A DNA stretch of 44,712 nucleotides from Candidatus Magasanikiibacteriota bacterium (GTDB lineage: Bacteria; Patescibacteriota; Patescibacteriia; Magasanikbacterales; UBA922): positions 1-44,712 of the forward strand of contig PBBY01000006.1 of assembly GCA_002716765.1 (NCBI GenBank). The letters are read 5' to 3'. Positions within the stretch are counted from its first letter, which is position 1. The number at the start of each line of letters is the position of its first letter. Positions 7,165 through 15,831 of the stretch are shown one piece after another. Position numbers and translations under genes: made by a program. The notes below the pieces were generated by a model. That model did no database searches. It was not told the DNA's origin and saw only the letters and a program-made list of their open reading frames with translations.

Positions 7165-9420
7165 ATGAAGAACAGCATAGTATTTTTCTGTGTCATCCTG
7201 TGTTTTTTTCTAACACAGCCTGTTTTTGGTAGACAAGCAATACCATTTACACCAAACAATATTATCTCTGACAAGTCTATTCAAGATGCAAATAGCATGA
7301 ATCGTGCAGATATTCGTGGATTTTTGCGGCAACACAATGGGTTTCTCTCTTCTTTTATCGCAACAGACAAAGATGGAAAAAGACGTCATATTGCCGATAT
7401 TATTTATAATGCAAGTAAAAAACACCAAATTAACCCAAAATACTTATTAGTAAAACTCGAAAAAGAGCAGAGTTTGATTACCATGAAAAACCCAGAGCAA
7501 AAACGACTTGACTGGGCAACAGGTTATGGTATTTGTGATGCATGTAGTAAAAGTGATCCAGCACTACAAAAACACAAAGGTATTGCTACACAAATAGATA
7601 GTGCGGCTGCGATTATTCGTTGGTATTATGATAACATGCATAAAAAAGCATGGATAAAAAAAGCAGGAAAAACCTATACTATTGATAATACTACAGTAAT
7701 TCCTGCAACAAATGCGACCGCTTTTTTATACACCTATACACCACATATTCAAGGAAATAAAAACTTTTGGAAACTGTGGAATAAATGGTTTGATCAGGTC
7801 TACCCAAACGGCTCACTCTTGCGTGCAGAAAATGATGGTACCATTTATCTTATTAAAGACACAGTAAAACATCCGTTTGAAAATACAACTGCTTTTACCA
7901 CGCGTTTTGATAAAAAAGATATTATTTCTGTACCAAAAACAGAACTGTCAATATATGAAACCGGATCATCCATTTCACTACCAAATTATGCTATTTTACA
8001 ACAAGGTGCTGCCTTTTATCTTTTAGATAATGACATACTACGTCCATTTGCAAACAGAGAAACTGTGCGTCTTTTTGGTTTTAATCCGCTTGAATTTATT
8101 CAGGTAACAAAAGAAGATATTGCTCCATATGCTTTAGGAAAAAAAATTACCACAGCAACAAAACATATTTCCGGAGAACTTATTCGACTTACAGACGATA
8201 ACGGATTATATTATAGTAAAGATGCGACTCTTTATCCGATTATAGATTCTGCCATAGCAACGGCCAACTTCCCAAAACATAATGAAAAACCCGCTTCACT
8301 TTCTTCGCTCGGAGAAGTGGTTATTGGCACACAAGTACTCTTTAAAGATGGGGTGTTAGTAAAAGACAAAAGAGATCACAAAGTATATGTCATTGAACAT
8401 GGAAAAAAAAGACATATTGCATCGGAGAAAGACTTTACCACCTTAGGTTATGATTGGGAAAATATTGTAATAGTCGAGTCATTTACTCTTATGCAACACC
8501 AAACCGGGCAACCATTGTACGCAAGAAAAGCGCCGGCACCTCAACAGGTAAATAAACAAACCGTTGTAGCAAAATTATTAGACACAAAAAAAGAACATAC
8601 CACGTTGGCAGAAAAAATGTATCGTACACCAAAAGAAAATACGCAATATATTGGTGATGTTTTTGACACAGAAGTAGATGCATATTTGGTTCAAGATAAA
8701 AAAACAGGAGATATTTTAATGGGAAAGAATATAAATACTGTTCGACCGATGGCCTCTTTTGCAAAAGTAACAACCGCCCACACACTCCTAAAAAAAGGAT
8801 TAAATCTCACCAAACCATCGGTCTTTGACCCAAAAAAACACACCGCGCTTTATCATAAATTCCGCATTGCTGCAGGAGAAAAGGTTTTTAATAAAGACTT
8901 ACTCGACGCACTACTTGTATCTTCTCTAAATACTCCAGCCTATATGTTGGCACAAAATGTGTCACAAATCCCAACAGACATTATCCCCTCTCTTAATACT
9001 GAAGCAAAAAAACTTGGCCTTACAAACACACAATTTACTAGTATTACAGGAGAAGAAGTAGATACCGTTTCCACCGCAAAAGAATATGCAACTCTTTTTA
9101 CCACTGCCATTAAAAACAAAACAATAAAAGCAGTGTTGCAAAAAAAGGGGTACACCTACACAGAATTTACCGACCTAGATCGTAAACCAAACCACTATGA
9201 CTACAACACTAATCCGCTAGTGAACAAAAACCACCCGAACTTTACTGTTTCAGCAAGTAAAACAGGTTTTTTATATGAATCTGGCTCTAATCTTGCTATG
9301 GTTGTTACCAGAAAGTCAGACGGAAAAGAATTTGTTATAATAACAATGGGAAACCCAGATTATCCCAACAGGTTTGTTGAACCAAAACGCCTTATTGGAT
9401 ACGTTTTGTCTCATTTTTAA
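7165..9420 (+). CDS. Secreted lytic-transglycosylase-like / D-Ala-D-Ala carboxypeptidase fusion
   Basis: The start is set at ATG 7165 (MKNSIVFFCVILC, 751 residues) because upstream codons overlap the promoter. A signal peptide ends near QPVFG. Residues of about 60-165 (NPKYLLVKLEKEQSL, then ATGYGICDAC and IATQIDSAAAIIRWYY) resemble lysozyme/lytic-transglycosylase-like domains of secreted CPR and actinobacterial proteins; this part is tentative. Residues of about 215-470 hold several repeats of the form DGTIYLIKDTVKHPF / HKVYVIEHGKKRHIAS, probably beta-strand repeats. The C-terminus is a serine D,D-peptidase (S11 type), with SFAK at 531-534 (SxxK), SLN at 587-589 (SxN) and KTG at 699-701. It probably trims peptidoglycan outside the membrane. 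It is first in a plus-strand operon. Confidence 0.8.
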   Translation: MKNSIVFFCVILCFFLTQPVFGRQAIPFTPNNIISDKSIQDANSMNRADIRGFLRQHNGFLSSFIATDKDGKRRHIADIIYNASKKHQINPKYLLVKLEKEQSLITMKNPEQKRLDWATGYGICDACSKSDPALQKHKGIATQIDSAAAIIRWYYDNMHKKAWIKKAGKTYTIDNTTVIPATNATAFLYTYTPHIQGNKNFWKLWNKWFDQVYPNGSLLRAENDGTIYLIKDTVKHPFENTTAFTTRFDKKDIISVPKTELSIYETGSSISLPNYAILQQGAAFYLLDNDILRPFANRETVRLFGFNPLEFIQVTKEDIAPYALGKKITTATKHISGELIRLTDDNGLYYSKDATLYPIIDSAIATANFPKHNEKPASLSSLGEVVIGTQVLFKDGVLVKDKRDHKVYVIEHGKKRHIASEKDFTTLGYDWENIVIVESFTLMQHQTGQPLYARKAPAPQQVNKQTVVAKLLDTKKEHTTLAEKMYRTPKENTQYIGDVFDTEVDAYLVQDKKTGDILMGKNINTVRPMASFAKVTTAHTLLKKGLNLTKPSVFDPKKHTALYHKFRIAAGEKVFNKDLLDALLVSSLNTPAYMLAQNVSQIPTDIIPSLNTEAKKLGLTNTQFTSITGEEVDTVSTAKEYATLFTTAIKNKTIKAVLQKKGYTYTEFTDLDRKPNHYDYNTNPLVNKNHPNFTVSASKTGFLYESGSNLAMVVTRKSDGKEFVIITMGNPDYPNRFVEPKRLIGYVLSHF

Positions 9421-9437
9421 CTCATTAAATTAATTTT

Positions 9438-10235
9438 ATGTCACTTGTTTTTGCTGCAATTACTCCACACTCTCCATTACTTATTCCAGGAATCGGAAAA
9501 GAGCAAACAGAAGAACCACTACAAAAAACCAGAGAGGCATTAAAAACGCTAGAGCAAGAAATGTATACAACAAAACCAGATACCATTGTTATTATTTCTC
9601 CACACGAGGGATTGTTTGACGATACGTTTATTATCAATGCACACACACACTTTTCTTCTTCTTATGAAACATTTGCGGATTTTAACACACAAGAATCCTG
9701 GAAAGGTGATCCAGATTTGGCAGCAAAGATTAGCCATGTGTCAAATAAATCAGAAGACATCCCGGTACGCCTTATTAGTGAAGAAAAGTTAAGCCACGGC
9801 TCTTCTGTGCCACTTCATTTCCTTACGGCACATAACAAAGACGTACGAATTTTACCCATTGGTTTTAGTAATCTTTCTCCAGAAAAACATATTGCACTTG
9901 GTGTAATGTTAAAAGATATTATAATGAATCACGAGAAAAAAATTGCGGTTATTGCTTCTGGTGACTTATCCCATACACTTAGCGATGTATCACCATCTGG
10001 TTTTAATGCGCAAGGTGCCACATTTGATGAAACTCTTATCAGGCTACTTGAAGAAAATAATATAGAAAAAATTATAGCAATGGACCCAGAAACCATTACG
10101 CTAGCAAAAGAATGTGGGTATCGTTCCCTGCTTATCCTTTTAGGGATTATTAAAAACATGAAACACACCTTTACAAAACATGCGTACGAACATCCGTTTG
10201 GTATAGGATACCTTACCAGCAATTTTGTTCTTTAA
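9438..10235 (+). CDS. MEMO1/LigB-type protein (AmmeMemoRadiSam system protein B family)
   Basis: The 265-residue protein belongs to the class III extradiol-dioxygenase-like fold that includes MEMO1. Family features are FAAITPHSPLLIPGIG at the N-terminus (first metal-His region), IISPHEG, LSHGSSVPLHFL, and IASGDLSHTLSD, with a conserved GDLSH, then AYEHPFGIGYL at the end. The cellular role of bacterial MEMO proteins is unknown; in many genomes they accompany an AMMECR1 protein and a radical-SAM enzyme, neither of which is in this window. It starts 17 bases after the carboxypeptidase stop and ends 11 bases before priA, so co-transcription is likely. No SD is visible. Confidence 0.82.
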   Translation: MSLVFAAITPHSPLLIPGIGKEQTEEPLQKTREALKTLEQEMYTTKPDTIVIISPHEGLFDDTFIINAHTHFSSSYETFADFNTQESWKGDPDLAAKISHVSNKSEDIPVRLISEEKLSHGSSVPLHFLTAHNKDVRILPIGFSNLSPEKHIALGVMLKDIIMNHEKKIAVIASGDLSHTLSDVSPSGFNAQGATFDETLIRLLEENNIEKIIAMDPETITLAKECGYRSLLILLGIIKNMKHTFTKHAYEHPFGIGYLTSNFVL

Positions 10236-10246
10236 GTTTTTTACGC

Positions 10247-12094
10247 ATGATTGCTCACATTATTCCAATTAAGCGTGTTCAAAAACATATTACGTTTTTT
10301 GATTATCTTGTTCCAGAAGCATTGACACAAGATATTCGTATTGGTCAACTGGTGTCTATTCCACTAAGAAATACCGTTATCTTTGGTATTGTTTTTTCCC
10401 TTTCAAAAAAACCAGAAAAACAAGAATATGAAGTAAAAGAAATAGCTGCAATAATACACAGTATACCACTAGTGTCTCGGCAATATCTTCATATTATTCG
10501 TATTTTATCAGCGTGGTACGGTCTTGCAATGGGTACATTTTTATTACTTGCATTACTACCAATGCAAAAGAGAAAGTTACAGTCCATTACTCTTAAAAAT
10601 ATTCCGCCATATAAAAAGAAAGAGAAACCATTCGGTAAACTGCTGGATCATTTTTCTTATGAAAACAAAAAAGAACACGGGGAAAAACTCCAAAAATTAT
10701 GCAAAAAACAAACACTCATTTTGGTGCCAAAAAAGTCTCTTATGCCCGAAGTGTTTGCATCACTTACCAAAGAACAACAAAAATACACTGCTTTTTGGCA
10801 CAGCGACCTAACTAAAAAAGAACAGTTTTCTACATGGCTCAAAATCCGTAATGGCGAAGTAGATAATATTATTGGGACACGCAGTGCAATATTGTTACCC
10901 TTTTTTTCGCTCAAACACATTGTTATTGATTATGAGTATGACGAGCAACACAAACACTGGGATCAAACACCGCGGTTTTATACAAAAGATATTGCGTTAC
11001 TGATACAGCAAATATATAATACACCTATTACCTATTCTGGATATTCTGTGAGTCTTGCAGAATTTGCGCGTGGCACAATTCCTCAAAAAACAAAAGAGAC
11101 GCCAACAATAATTGACATGCGCAGCCAAAGAAGTAATCATAATTATTCTGTATTTTCAACGACAGTGGAAGAGGCTATTACCACCACAGAAGATGATGTG
11201 TTTTTATTTCTTAACAGACGAGGTTACGCCACATCTTATGGGTGCAGAGATTGTGGTTTTACGTTTTCTTGCACATCTTGTAACCTACCATTTATCTATC
11301 ATGAAAAAAGTAATACATTACAATGTCATTATTGTAAAACAAGCGCATCAATTGTATTTACTTGTCCAAAATGTGCATCTTCTGTAGTAAAACTCAAAGG
11401 TGCGGGAACCGAATTAGTAGAAACACAAGTCCGCAACAGTTTGCCGGAAAAACATAACCATGCTATTGTTCGTATTGATGCCGATGTCAATGACACAACA
11501 TATACAGACGAAAAAAAACCACGTATTCTTATTGGTACAGAAAAAGCTCTCCCGTTTATTCGGTGGAACAAAACACAACATATTGTTTTTATACATATTG
11601 ACCAACAGCTCGTAATCCCAGAATTTTCTGCACAAACACATATGTGGCACATGATTCAAGATGTCTTATACAGGAAAAAACCCACTAGCTCATTTTATAT
11701 ACAAACCATGAATCCTGAACATATTTTATTCCAAAGTCTGGCAGATCCAATACGCTTTTATACTCATGAAAACACACTTAGAAAACGCTTTAACTATCCA
11801 CCGCACACATATATTACTCGGTATTTTTATGGACATCAAAACGCACAAAAAGCAAAAGATGAAGCCGAGAAAGTATATCACATTCTGAATCAGACCTTGA
11901 CAAAAGCACAAAAAGATATTATACTTGAACGTCCATATGACATGCACCCAAAGTACTATAGAGGAAAATACTGGTTCTGTATCATAGCAAGAATGAATAA
12001 TACTACGTGGAAAAATGATCTTATTTGGCTCAATCGCTATATTCCACGACTTTGGCGCATAGACCCACATCCTATCTCACTCCTATCTCCATAA
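10247..12094 (+). CDS. priA: PriA-like primosomal protein N', helicase motifs degenerate
   Basis: PriA restarts stalled forks by binding branched DNA and recruiting the replisome. The 615-residue product is clearly PriA-like. The N-terminal DNA-binding domain is present (ITFFDYLVPEAL, IGQLVSIPL), and eight zinc-site cysteines are intact at 333, 336, 342, 345, 360, 363, 373 and 376 (CRDCGFTFSC, CHYC, CPKC). A C-terminal domain with RFNYPPHTYI is also present. IGTRSAILLPF (motif III region) remains. However, no Walker A exists before LVPKKSLMPE, the DEEH box is replaced by DYEY (228-231), and the QVAGRAGR motif VI is absent. It is shorter than typical PriA (about 730). It probably acts as a scaffold without ATPase. 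Confidence 0.85.
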   Translation: MIAHIIPIKRVQKHITFFDYLVPEALTQDIRIGQLVSIPLRNTVIFGIVFSLSKKPEKQEYEVKEIAAIIHSIPLVSRQYLHIIRILSAWYGLAMGTFLLLALLPMQKRKLQSITLKNIPPYKKKEKPFGKLLDHFSYENKKEHGEKLQKLCKKQTLILVPKKSLMPEVFASLTKEQQKYTAFWHSDLTKKEQFSTWLKIRNGEVDNIIGTRSAILLPFFSLKHIVIDYEYDEQHKHWDQTPRFYTKDIALLIQQIYNTPITYSGYSVSLAEFARGTIPQKTKETPTIIDMRSQRSNHNYSVFSTTVEEAITTTEDDVFLFLNRRGYATSYGCRDCGFTFSCTSCNLPFIYHEKSNTLQCHYCKTSASIVFTCPKCASSVVKLKGAGTELVETQVRNSLPEKHNHAIVRIDADVNDTTYTDEKKPRILIGTEKALPFIRWNKTQHIVFIHIDQQLVIPEFSAQTHMWHMIQDVLYRKKPTSSFYIQTMNPEHILFQSLADPIRFYTHENTLRKRFNYPPHTYITRYFYGHQNAQKAKDEAEKVYHILNQTLTKAQKDIILERPYDMHPKYYRGKYWFCIIARMNNTTWKNDLIWLNRYIPRLWRIDPHPISLLSP

Positions 12095-12099
12095 TATAT

Positions 12100-12609
12100 A
12101 TGCCACTTTCAATAGTTACCCACCCAAATCCAATCCTTAACACTCCCTCAAAAAACATTGCAGCAGACGTTGTGGTACAAAAAGATATGCAAACATTTAT
12201 TACTGACCTTACCGAAGCAATGTACAAATTTGATGGTGTTGGCTTGGCTGCACCACAGGTAGGAAAAAATATTCGGATGTTTGTGGTAGACTCCGATGCA
12301 TTAAAACATACAAAAATACTAAAAGGTACAGTTAACAAAGATAAACCATTTGTCGCGATCAATCCACAATGGACATTGTTAAGCAAAAAAACAAATTGGG
12401 ACTTAGAAGGTTGTTTATCGATACCAAATGTATACGGTAAAGTAAAACGATTCAGTGCTATTATTCTTGACTGCTTAGACAAAGATGGTAATACCGTTTC
12501 ACTTCAGGCAAAAGGTATGTCAGCAAGAGTAATCCAACACGAGACCGATCATGTTGATGGCGTACTTTTTATAGAAAAAGCAAAGAATTTACGTGAAATT
12601 ACCCATTAA
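12100..12609 (+). CDS. def: Peptide deformylase
   Basis: This enzyme removes the N-formyl group from nascent polypeptides, using an Fe2+/Zn2+ centre. All three family motifs are present: GVGLAAPQVG (about 46-55), EGCLSIP with metal ligand Cys105, and QHETDHVDG with His147, Glu148 and His151. The ORF track start (12025) lies inside priA. The ATG at 12100 (MPLSIVTHP, 169 residues) fits the family's usual start and lies five bases after the priA stop. It sits directly upstream of fmt, which performs the opposite formylation step; def-fmt pairing after priA is a common bacterial gene order. No SD is seen. Confidence 0.96.
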   Translation: MPLSIVTHPNPILNTPSKNIAADVVVQKDMQTFITDLTEAMYKFDGVGLAAPQVGKNIRMFVVDSDALKHTKILKGTVNKDKPFVAINPQWTLLSKKTNWDLEGCLSIPNVYGKVKRFSAIILDCLDKDGNTVSLQAKGMSARVIQHETDHVDGVLFIEKAKNLREITH

Positions 12610-12621
12610 TCAGTAAACTAT

Positions 12622-13545
12622 ATGAACCCCATTACGCTTTCATTTTTTGGTAGCCATGTTTTTGCGGTATCCATATTAGACGCTCTTATTGCCGCACCAA
12701 ATATAAAAGTAGCGTACATTATTACACAACCAGACAAGCCAGCTGGAAGAAAAAAAGAATTACAATCACCGCCAGTTAAAGTATTTGCACAAGCACATCC
12801 CAACATCCCCCTTTTTCAGCCAGAAACACTCAAAAACTATAACCTGCCCGACACACCAATTGATCTGTGTGTTGTTGCACAATATGGCAATATTATACCA
12901 GAGCGTATTATTACATCCCCAAAACATAACACACTCAACGTTCACACTTCCCTTTTACCACAATATCGTGGGGCTTCTCCTATTCAATCAGCATTAATAG
13001 ATGGACAAACCACAACCGGAGCTACTATAATGTGCATGGATAAAGGACTGGACACTGGACCGACACTTGCGCAAAAAGCGATAACCATAGATCCTGATGA
13101 CACGTATATAACGCTCAGCGAAAAACTTGCGACACTTAGTGCCAAACTCCTTATTACCACTATTCCAAAATACGTCACTGGCACAATTCTTCCACAAAAA
13201 CAAGATGAAAAAAAAGCAACACATTGCAAGCAAATAAAAAAAGAGGAAGGGCAAATAGATTGGGGAAAAACAGCTCAAGAAATATATAATAGATACAGAG
13301 GTTTATATTTTTGGCCAGGAATTTGGACCACATGGAATGGAAAGCGATTAAAACTCTTATCAATTGAACCCGCAACAGAGCAAGTGGCAATTGGCACTGC
13401 CAAAGTTATTCATGATATACTATATATTGGCTGCGCCAGTGGATCCATTCGTGTACACAAATTACACCTAGAGAATAAAAAAGCGATGGATACCACTGTC
13501 TTTCTAAAAGGAAATAGCACAATACACGGCGCGCAACTTGGATAA
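12622..13545 (+). CDS. fmt: Methionyl-tRNA formyltransferase
   Basis: This enzyme formylates Met-tRNAfMet with 10-formyl-tetrahydrofolate before translation initiation; folD in this window supplies that cofactor pathway. The 307-residue length is normal. The N-terminal formyltransferase domain has FFGSHVFAV, the folate-binding YIITQPDKPAGR, and NVHTSLLPQYRGASPIQ. The catalytic triad Asn106, His108 and Asp144 (KGLDTGP) is complete, in contrast to the two atypical formyltransferases at 39427 and 41336. The C-terminal domain (about 205-307) begins near EGQIDWGKTAQEIYNRYRG, the usual tRNA-binding region. It follows def by 12 bases and precedes a wzy-like gene by 21. Confidence 0.96.
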   Translation: MNPITLSFFGSHVFAVSILDALIAAPNIKVAYIITQPDKPAGRKKELQSPPVKVFAQAHPNIPLFQPETLKNYNLPDTPIDLCVVAQYGNIIPERIITSPKHNTLNVHTSLLPQYRGASPIQSALIDGQTTTGATIMCMDKGLDTGPTLAQKAITIDPDDTYITLSEKLATLSAKLLITTIPKYVTGTILPQKQDEKKATHCKQIKKEEGQIDWGKTAQEIYNRYRGLYFWPGIWTTWNGKRLKLLSIEPATEQVAIGTAKVIHDILYIGCASGSIRVHKLHLENKKAMDTTVFLKGNSTIHGAQLG

Positions 13546-13566
13546 TGTATTCAATTTACCACCATT

Positions 13567-15060
13567 ATGCTGTATAGCACTTACCTCACCACCAAATCAA
13601 TTTGTAAGGATTGGTATACCTTGTATTTACTTCTTGGATTTCTGGGCATTCGCATTCTTTCATTCCTTCTTGCGGGTCACGCTATTATTCAAGGCATACT
13701 TGTGTTTGCTATAATAATGTTATTTAGTGTACTGTATTTTAAAAAACCCTACTATGCCTTTGGTCTGCTATTAGGAGAATTATTTCTTGGTGGTGCAGGG
13801 CATTTTTTAGAGCTTGGTGGACTTTCTTTACGTCTTCTATTATTGGGAACATTTGCTTTTTTGTGGATTATACACGGTCTTACAGAAAAGCACCTTAGAA
13901 AACGGCTCTACATTCCACATAAAATTTTTTACCTTCTTATCCCGCTATTACTCTCTGTTTTTCTTGCAATCATAATTGGTTTATCTCGACAAAATAATAT
14001 TACGGCAATTATACAAGACCTTATTCCGTTTGCCTTTTTACTTATTATTTTACCGGCATACCACATAATGCGTAAAGAACACCATCACCATCTTTTTATT
14101 AGACTGTTTATTGTATTTATTATTGGCTCTTTCCTTTTTGCTCTTGCAAACGAACTCCTCTTTTCTCTTGGAGTGGTCCACATTCATGGAGAATACTATA
14201 ATTGGTTCAGAGATGTTGCTGCAGGAAAAATAACATACATGAGTCTGGGATTTTTTCGAATTGTAGCACCGGAACACCTTTTTATCCCAATATTTACACT
14301 CATTATTGCATCACTACTTATGCGTGAGGAAAAACATCATGCATATTGGTATGTATTATTATTTTGTACCATTACCATTTTAGTCCTTAACTTTTCTCGT
14401 GCATATATTCTTGGTACGCTCGTAGGATTATGTATACTAAAATATTCTCATTCGTGGAAAAGATGGGTAGAAGTATGTGTCATGAGCATTGGATTATTTT
14501 TTATTTCGTTTATTGCAATAAATATATTTGTTAGCAGCGGTCTTTCTTCTGGTTCCGACATGCTAAAACAACGAGCAAAAAGTTTTACTTCACCAGAAAC
14601 CGAAATTAGTACCAGTACCAGAACTGCACTTCTTTCTCCTATTATAGAAAAAATTAAACAACAACCCTTTTTTGGCTCTGGACTTGGTAGTACGGTTCGA
14701 TTCTACGACCCAAATAAACAAAAATTTGTTACCACCACACAAATGGACTGGGGTTATTTAGAGCTTATTGTAGAAATTGGCATACTTGGTCTTATTTTCT
14801 ACTTAACTCTTATAGGTTTTATTCTCTATGAATTACACCATCACATTACCCACATCCATGATCACCAACATTTTTATGTAGGTGTTTTGGCAAGTGTTTT
14901 TGCAATTCTTGCAATTCATATGTTTACTCCGGCCTTATTCCATGTACTTGGTGTTGTGTATCTGGCTCTTGTTATTGCATTTATTACCCAATCACGAGAT
15001 ATTATTCACCACATAACCAGTCTTCTTTACCGAATCTTTCGTAAAATACGCCACCAATAA
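13567..15060 (+). CDS. Wzy / O-antigen-ligase-like polysaccharide polymerase
   Basis: This 497-residue integral membrane protein has about ten or more hydrophobic helices spread through its length, for example near GFLGIRILSFLLAGHAII and FHVLGVVYLALVIAFI. Between the late helices lies a periplasmic-type loop (about residues 320-400). It contains TRTALLSPIIEKIKQQPFFG followed by GSGLGST and DWGYLELIVEIGILG, the arrangement seen in Wzy_C/WaaL O-antigen ligase family proteins. It should polymerise or transfer lipid-linked glycan outside the membrane. Polymerase and ligase cannot be told apart by sequence here. It is the last gene of the plus-strand operon and converges with the flippase operon; the stop codons are four bases apart with no clear terminator between them. 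Confidence 0.83.
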   Translation: MLYSTYLTTKSICKDWYTLYLLLGFLGIRILSFLLAGHAIIQGILVFAIIMLFSVLYFKKPYYAFGLLLGELFLGGAGHFLELGGLSLRLLLLGTFAFLWIIHGLTEKHLRKRLYIPHKIFYLLIPLLLSVFLAIIIGLSRQNNITAIIQDLIPFAFLLIILPAYHIMRKEHHHHLFIRLFIVFIIGSFLFALANELLFSLGVVHIHGEYYNWFRDVAAGKITYMSLGFFRIVAPEHLFIPIFTLIIASLLMREEKHHAYWYVLLFCTITILVLNFSRAYILGTLVGLCILKYSHSWKRWVEVCVMSIGLFFISFIAINIFVSSGLSSGSDMLKQRAKSFTSPETEISTSTRTALLSPIIEKIKQQPFFGSGLGSTVRFYDPNKQKFVTTTQMDWGYLELIVEIGILGLIFYLTLIGFILYELHHHITHIHDHQHFYVGVLASVFAILAIHMFTPALFHVLGVVYLALVIAFITQSRDIIHHITSLLYRIFRKIRHQ

Positions 15061-15064
15061 ATGA

Positions 15065-15829
15065 TTAATCTAATTGATGTTTTTTACATATTTCAGCTTT
15101 TGCTGTTTCAAATTGCCTTACTCGCTTTTTTATACCGGGAAGATATTTCCATGGCACAGCATAAGCACATCGCGGAAGCCAACTGCTTATGCCATATTTA
15201 TGAGGAATGGCACGAAACAAATACATGTTTACCCAGACACCTTTTTTTCCTTTTTTTGCCAAAGTAAGCCACAGATCCCAATCCTGAAACCTATGTAAAC
15301 CTGAATCAAAACCAGGAAAATCACTATGCCGGATTAATGACATGGTAGAAATATAATTTCTTTGTTGTAACACCTTATAATTAAATGCCTGAGATGGCAT
15401 TTTTTTCTTACCAAAATAAAAATTACAATAGGCAAAAGCACATTCTGGCTGCTGCTTTAGTGCTACATATAGGCGCTCTACCATATATGGTCGACCAATA
15501 ACGTCAGCATCCCAAAAAATCACAAACTCTCCTGAAGCATAAGAAAATCCTTTATTGCGTGCCGCTGCTGCTCCCGCGTTTTCTTGTCTGTGCACCTGCA
15601 GTGGAATATTACCTCCCTTTTTTTGTTGATTATCCTCCTGATACGCAAAACCTAGTGCAGTTATTTGTGCTTTTTCTTGCTCAATCGGTATTTTTGATCC
15701 ATCGTCTATGATAATTACCTCAATATTATTATGGGTTTGTGCAGCAATAGAAGATAATGCGCGATGTAATACTTTTTGTTGATTATATACCGGAATAATA
15801 ATACTAATGCGTGGAAGTGTTTCTACCAT
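15065..15829 (-). CDS. Glycosyltransferase family 2 (GT-A)
   Basis: This is a 254-residue soluble-type GT2 enzyme. The GT-A core is clear: RISIIIPVYNQQKVLHRAL at the N-terminus, EVIIIDDGSK as the nucleotide-binding Asp segment, NAGAAAARNKGF, and FVIFWDADVIGRP as the D-x-D-containing metal site. HRFQDWDLWL in the second half supplies the acidic base region. It is the last gene of a three-gene minus-strand operon after the flippase and a GT4, with only two bases between this start and the GT4 stop, so translational coupling is likely. It probably adds one sugar to the repeat unit; donor and linkage are unknown. Confidence 0.86.
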   Translation of the reverse strand: MVETLPRISIIIPVYNQQKVLHRALSSIAAQTHNNIEVIIIDDGSKIPIEQEKAQITALGFAYQEDNQQKKGGNIPLQVHRQENAGAAAARNKGFSYASGEFVIFWDADVIGRPYMVERLYVALKQQPECAFAYCNFYFGKKKMPSQAFNYKVLQQRNYISTMSLIRHSDFPGFDSGLHRFQDWDLWLTLAKKGKKGVWVNMYLFRAIPHKYGISSWLPRCAYAVPWKYLPGIKKRVRQFETAKAEICKKHQLD

Positions 15830-15831
15830 AT

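Noticed and set aside
10657-10920. Possible frameshift in priA hiding a Walker A motif
   Set aside because: The other frames around this region (10524-10811 plus strand, 10657-10920 minus strand) contain no GxTGSGKT-like sequence, and the main frame is continuous with conserved segments on both sides.
15061-15298. Short plus-strand ORFs after the wzy-like gene
   Set aside because: They lie opposite the well-supported GT2 gene and show no domain or start signal.
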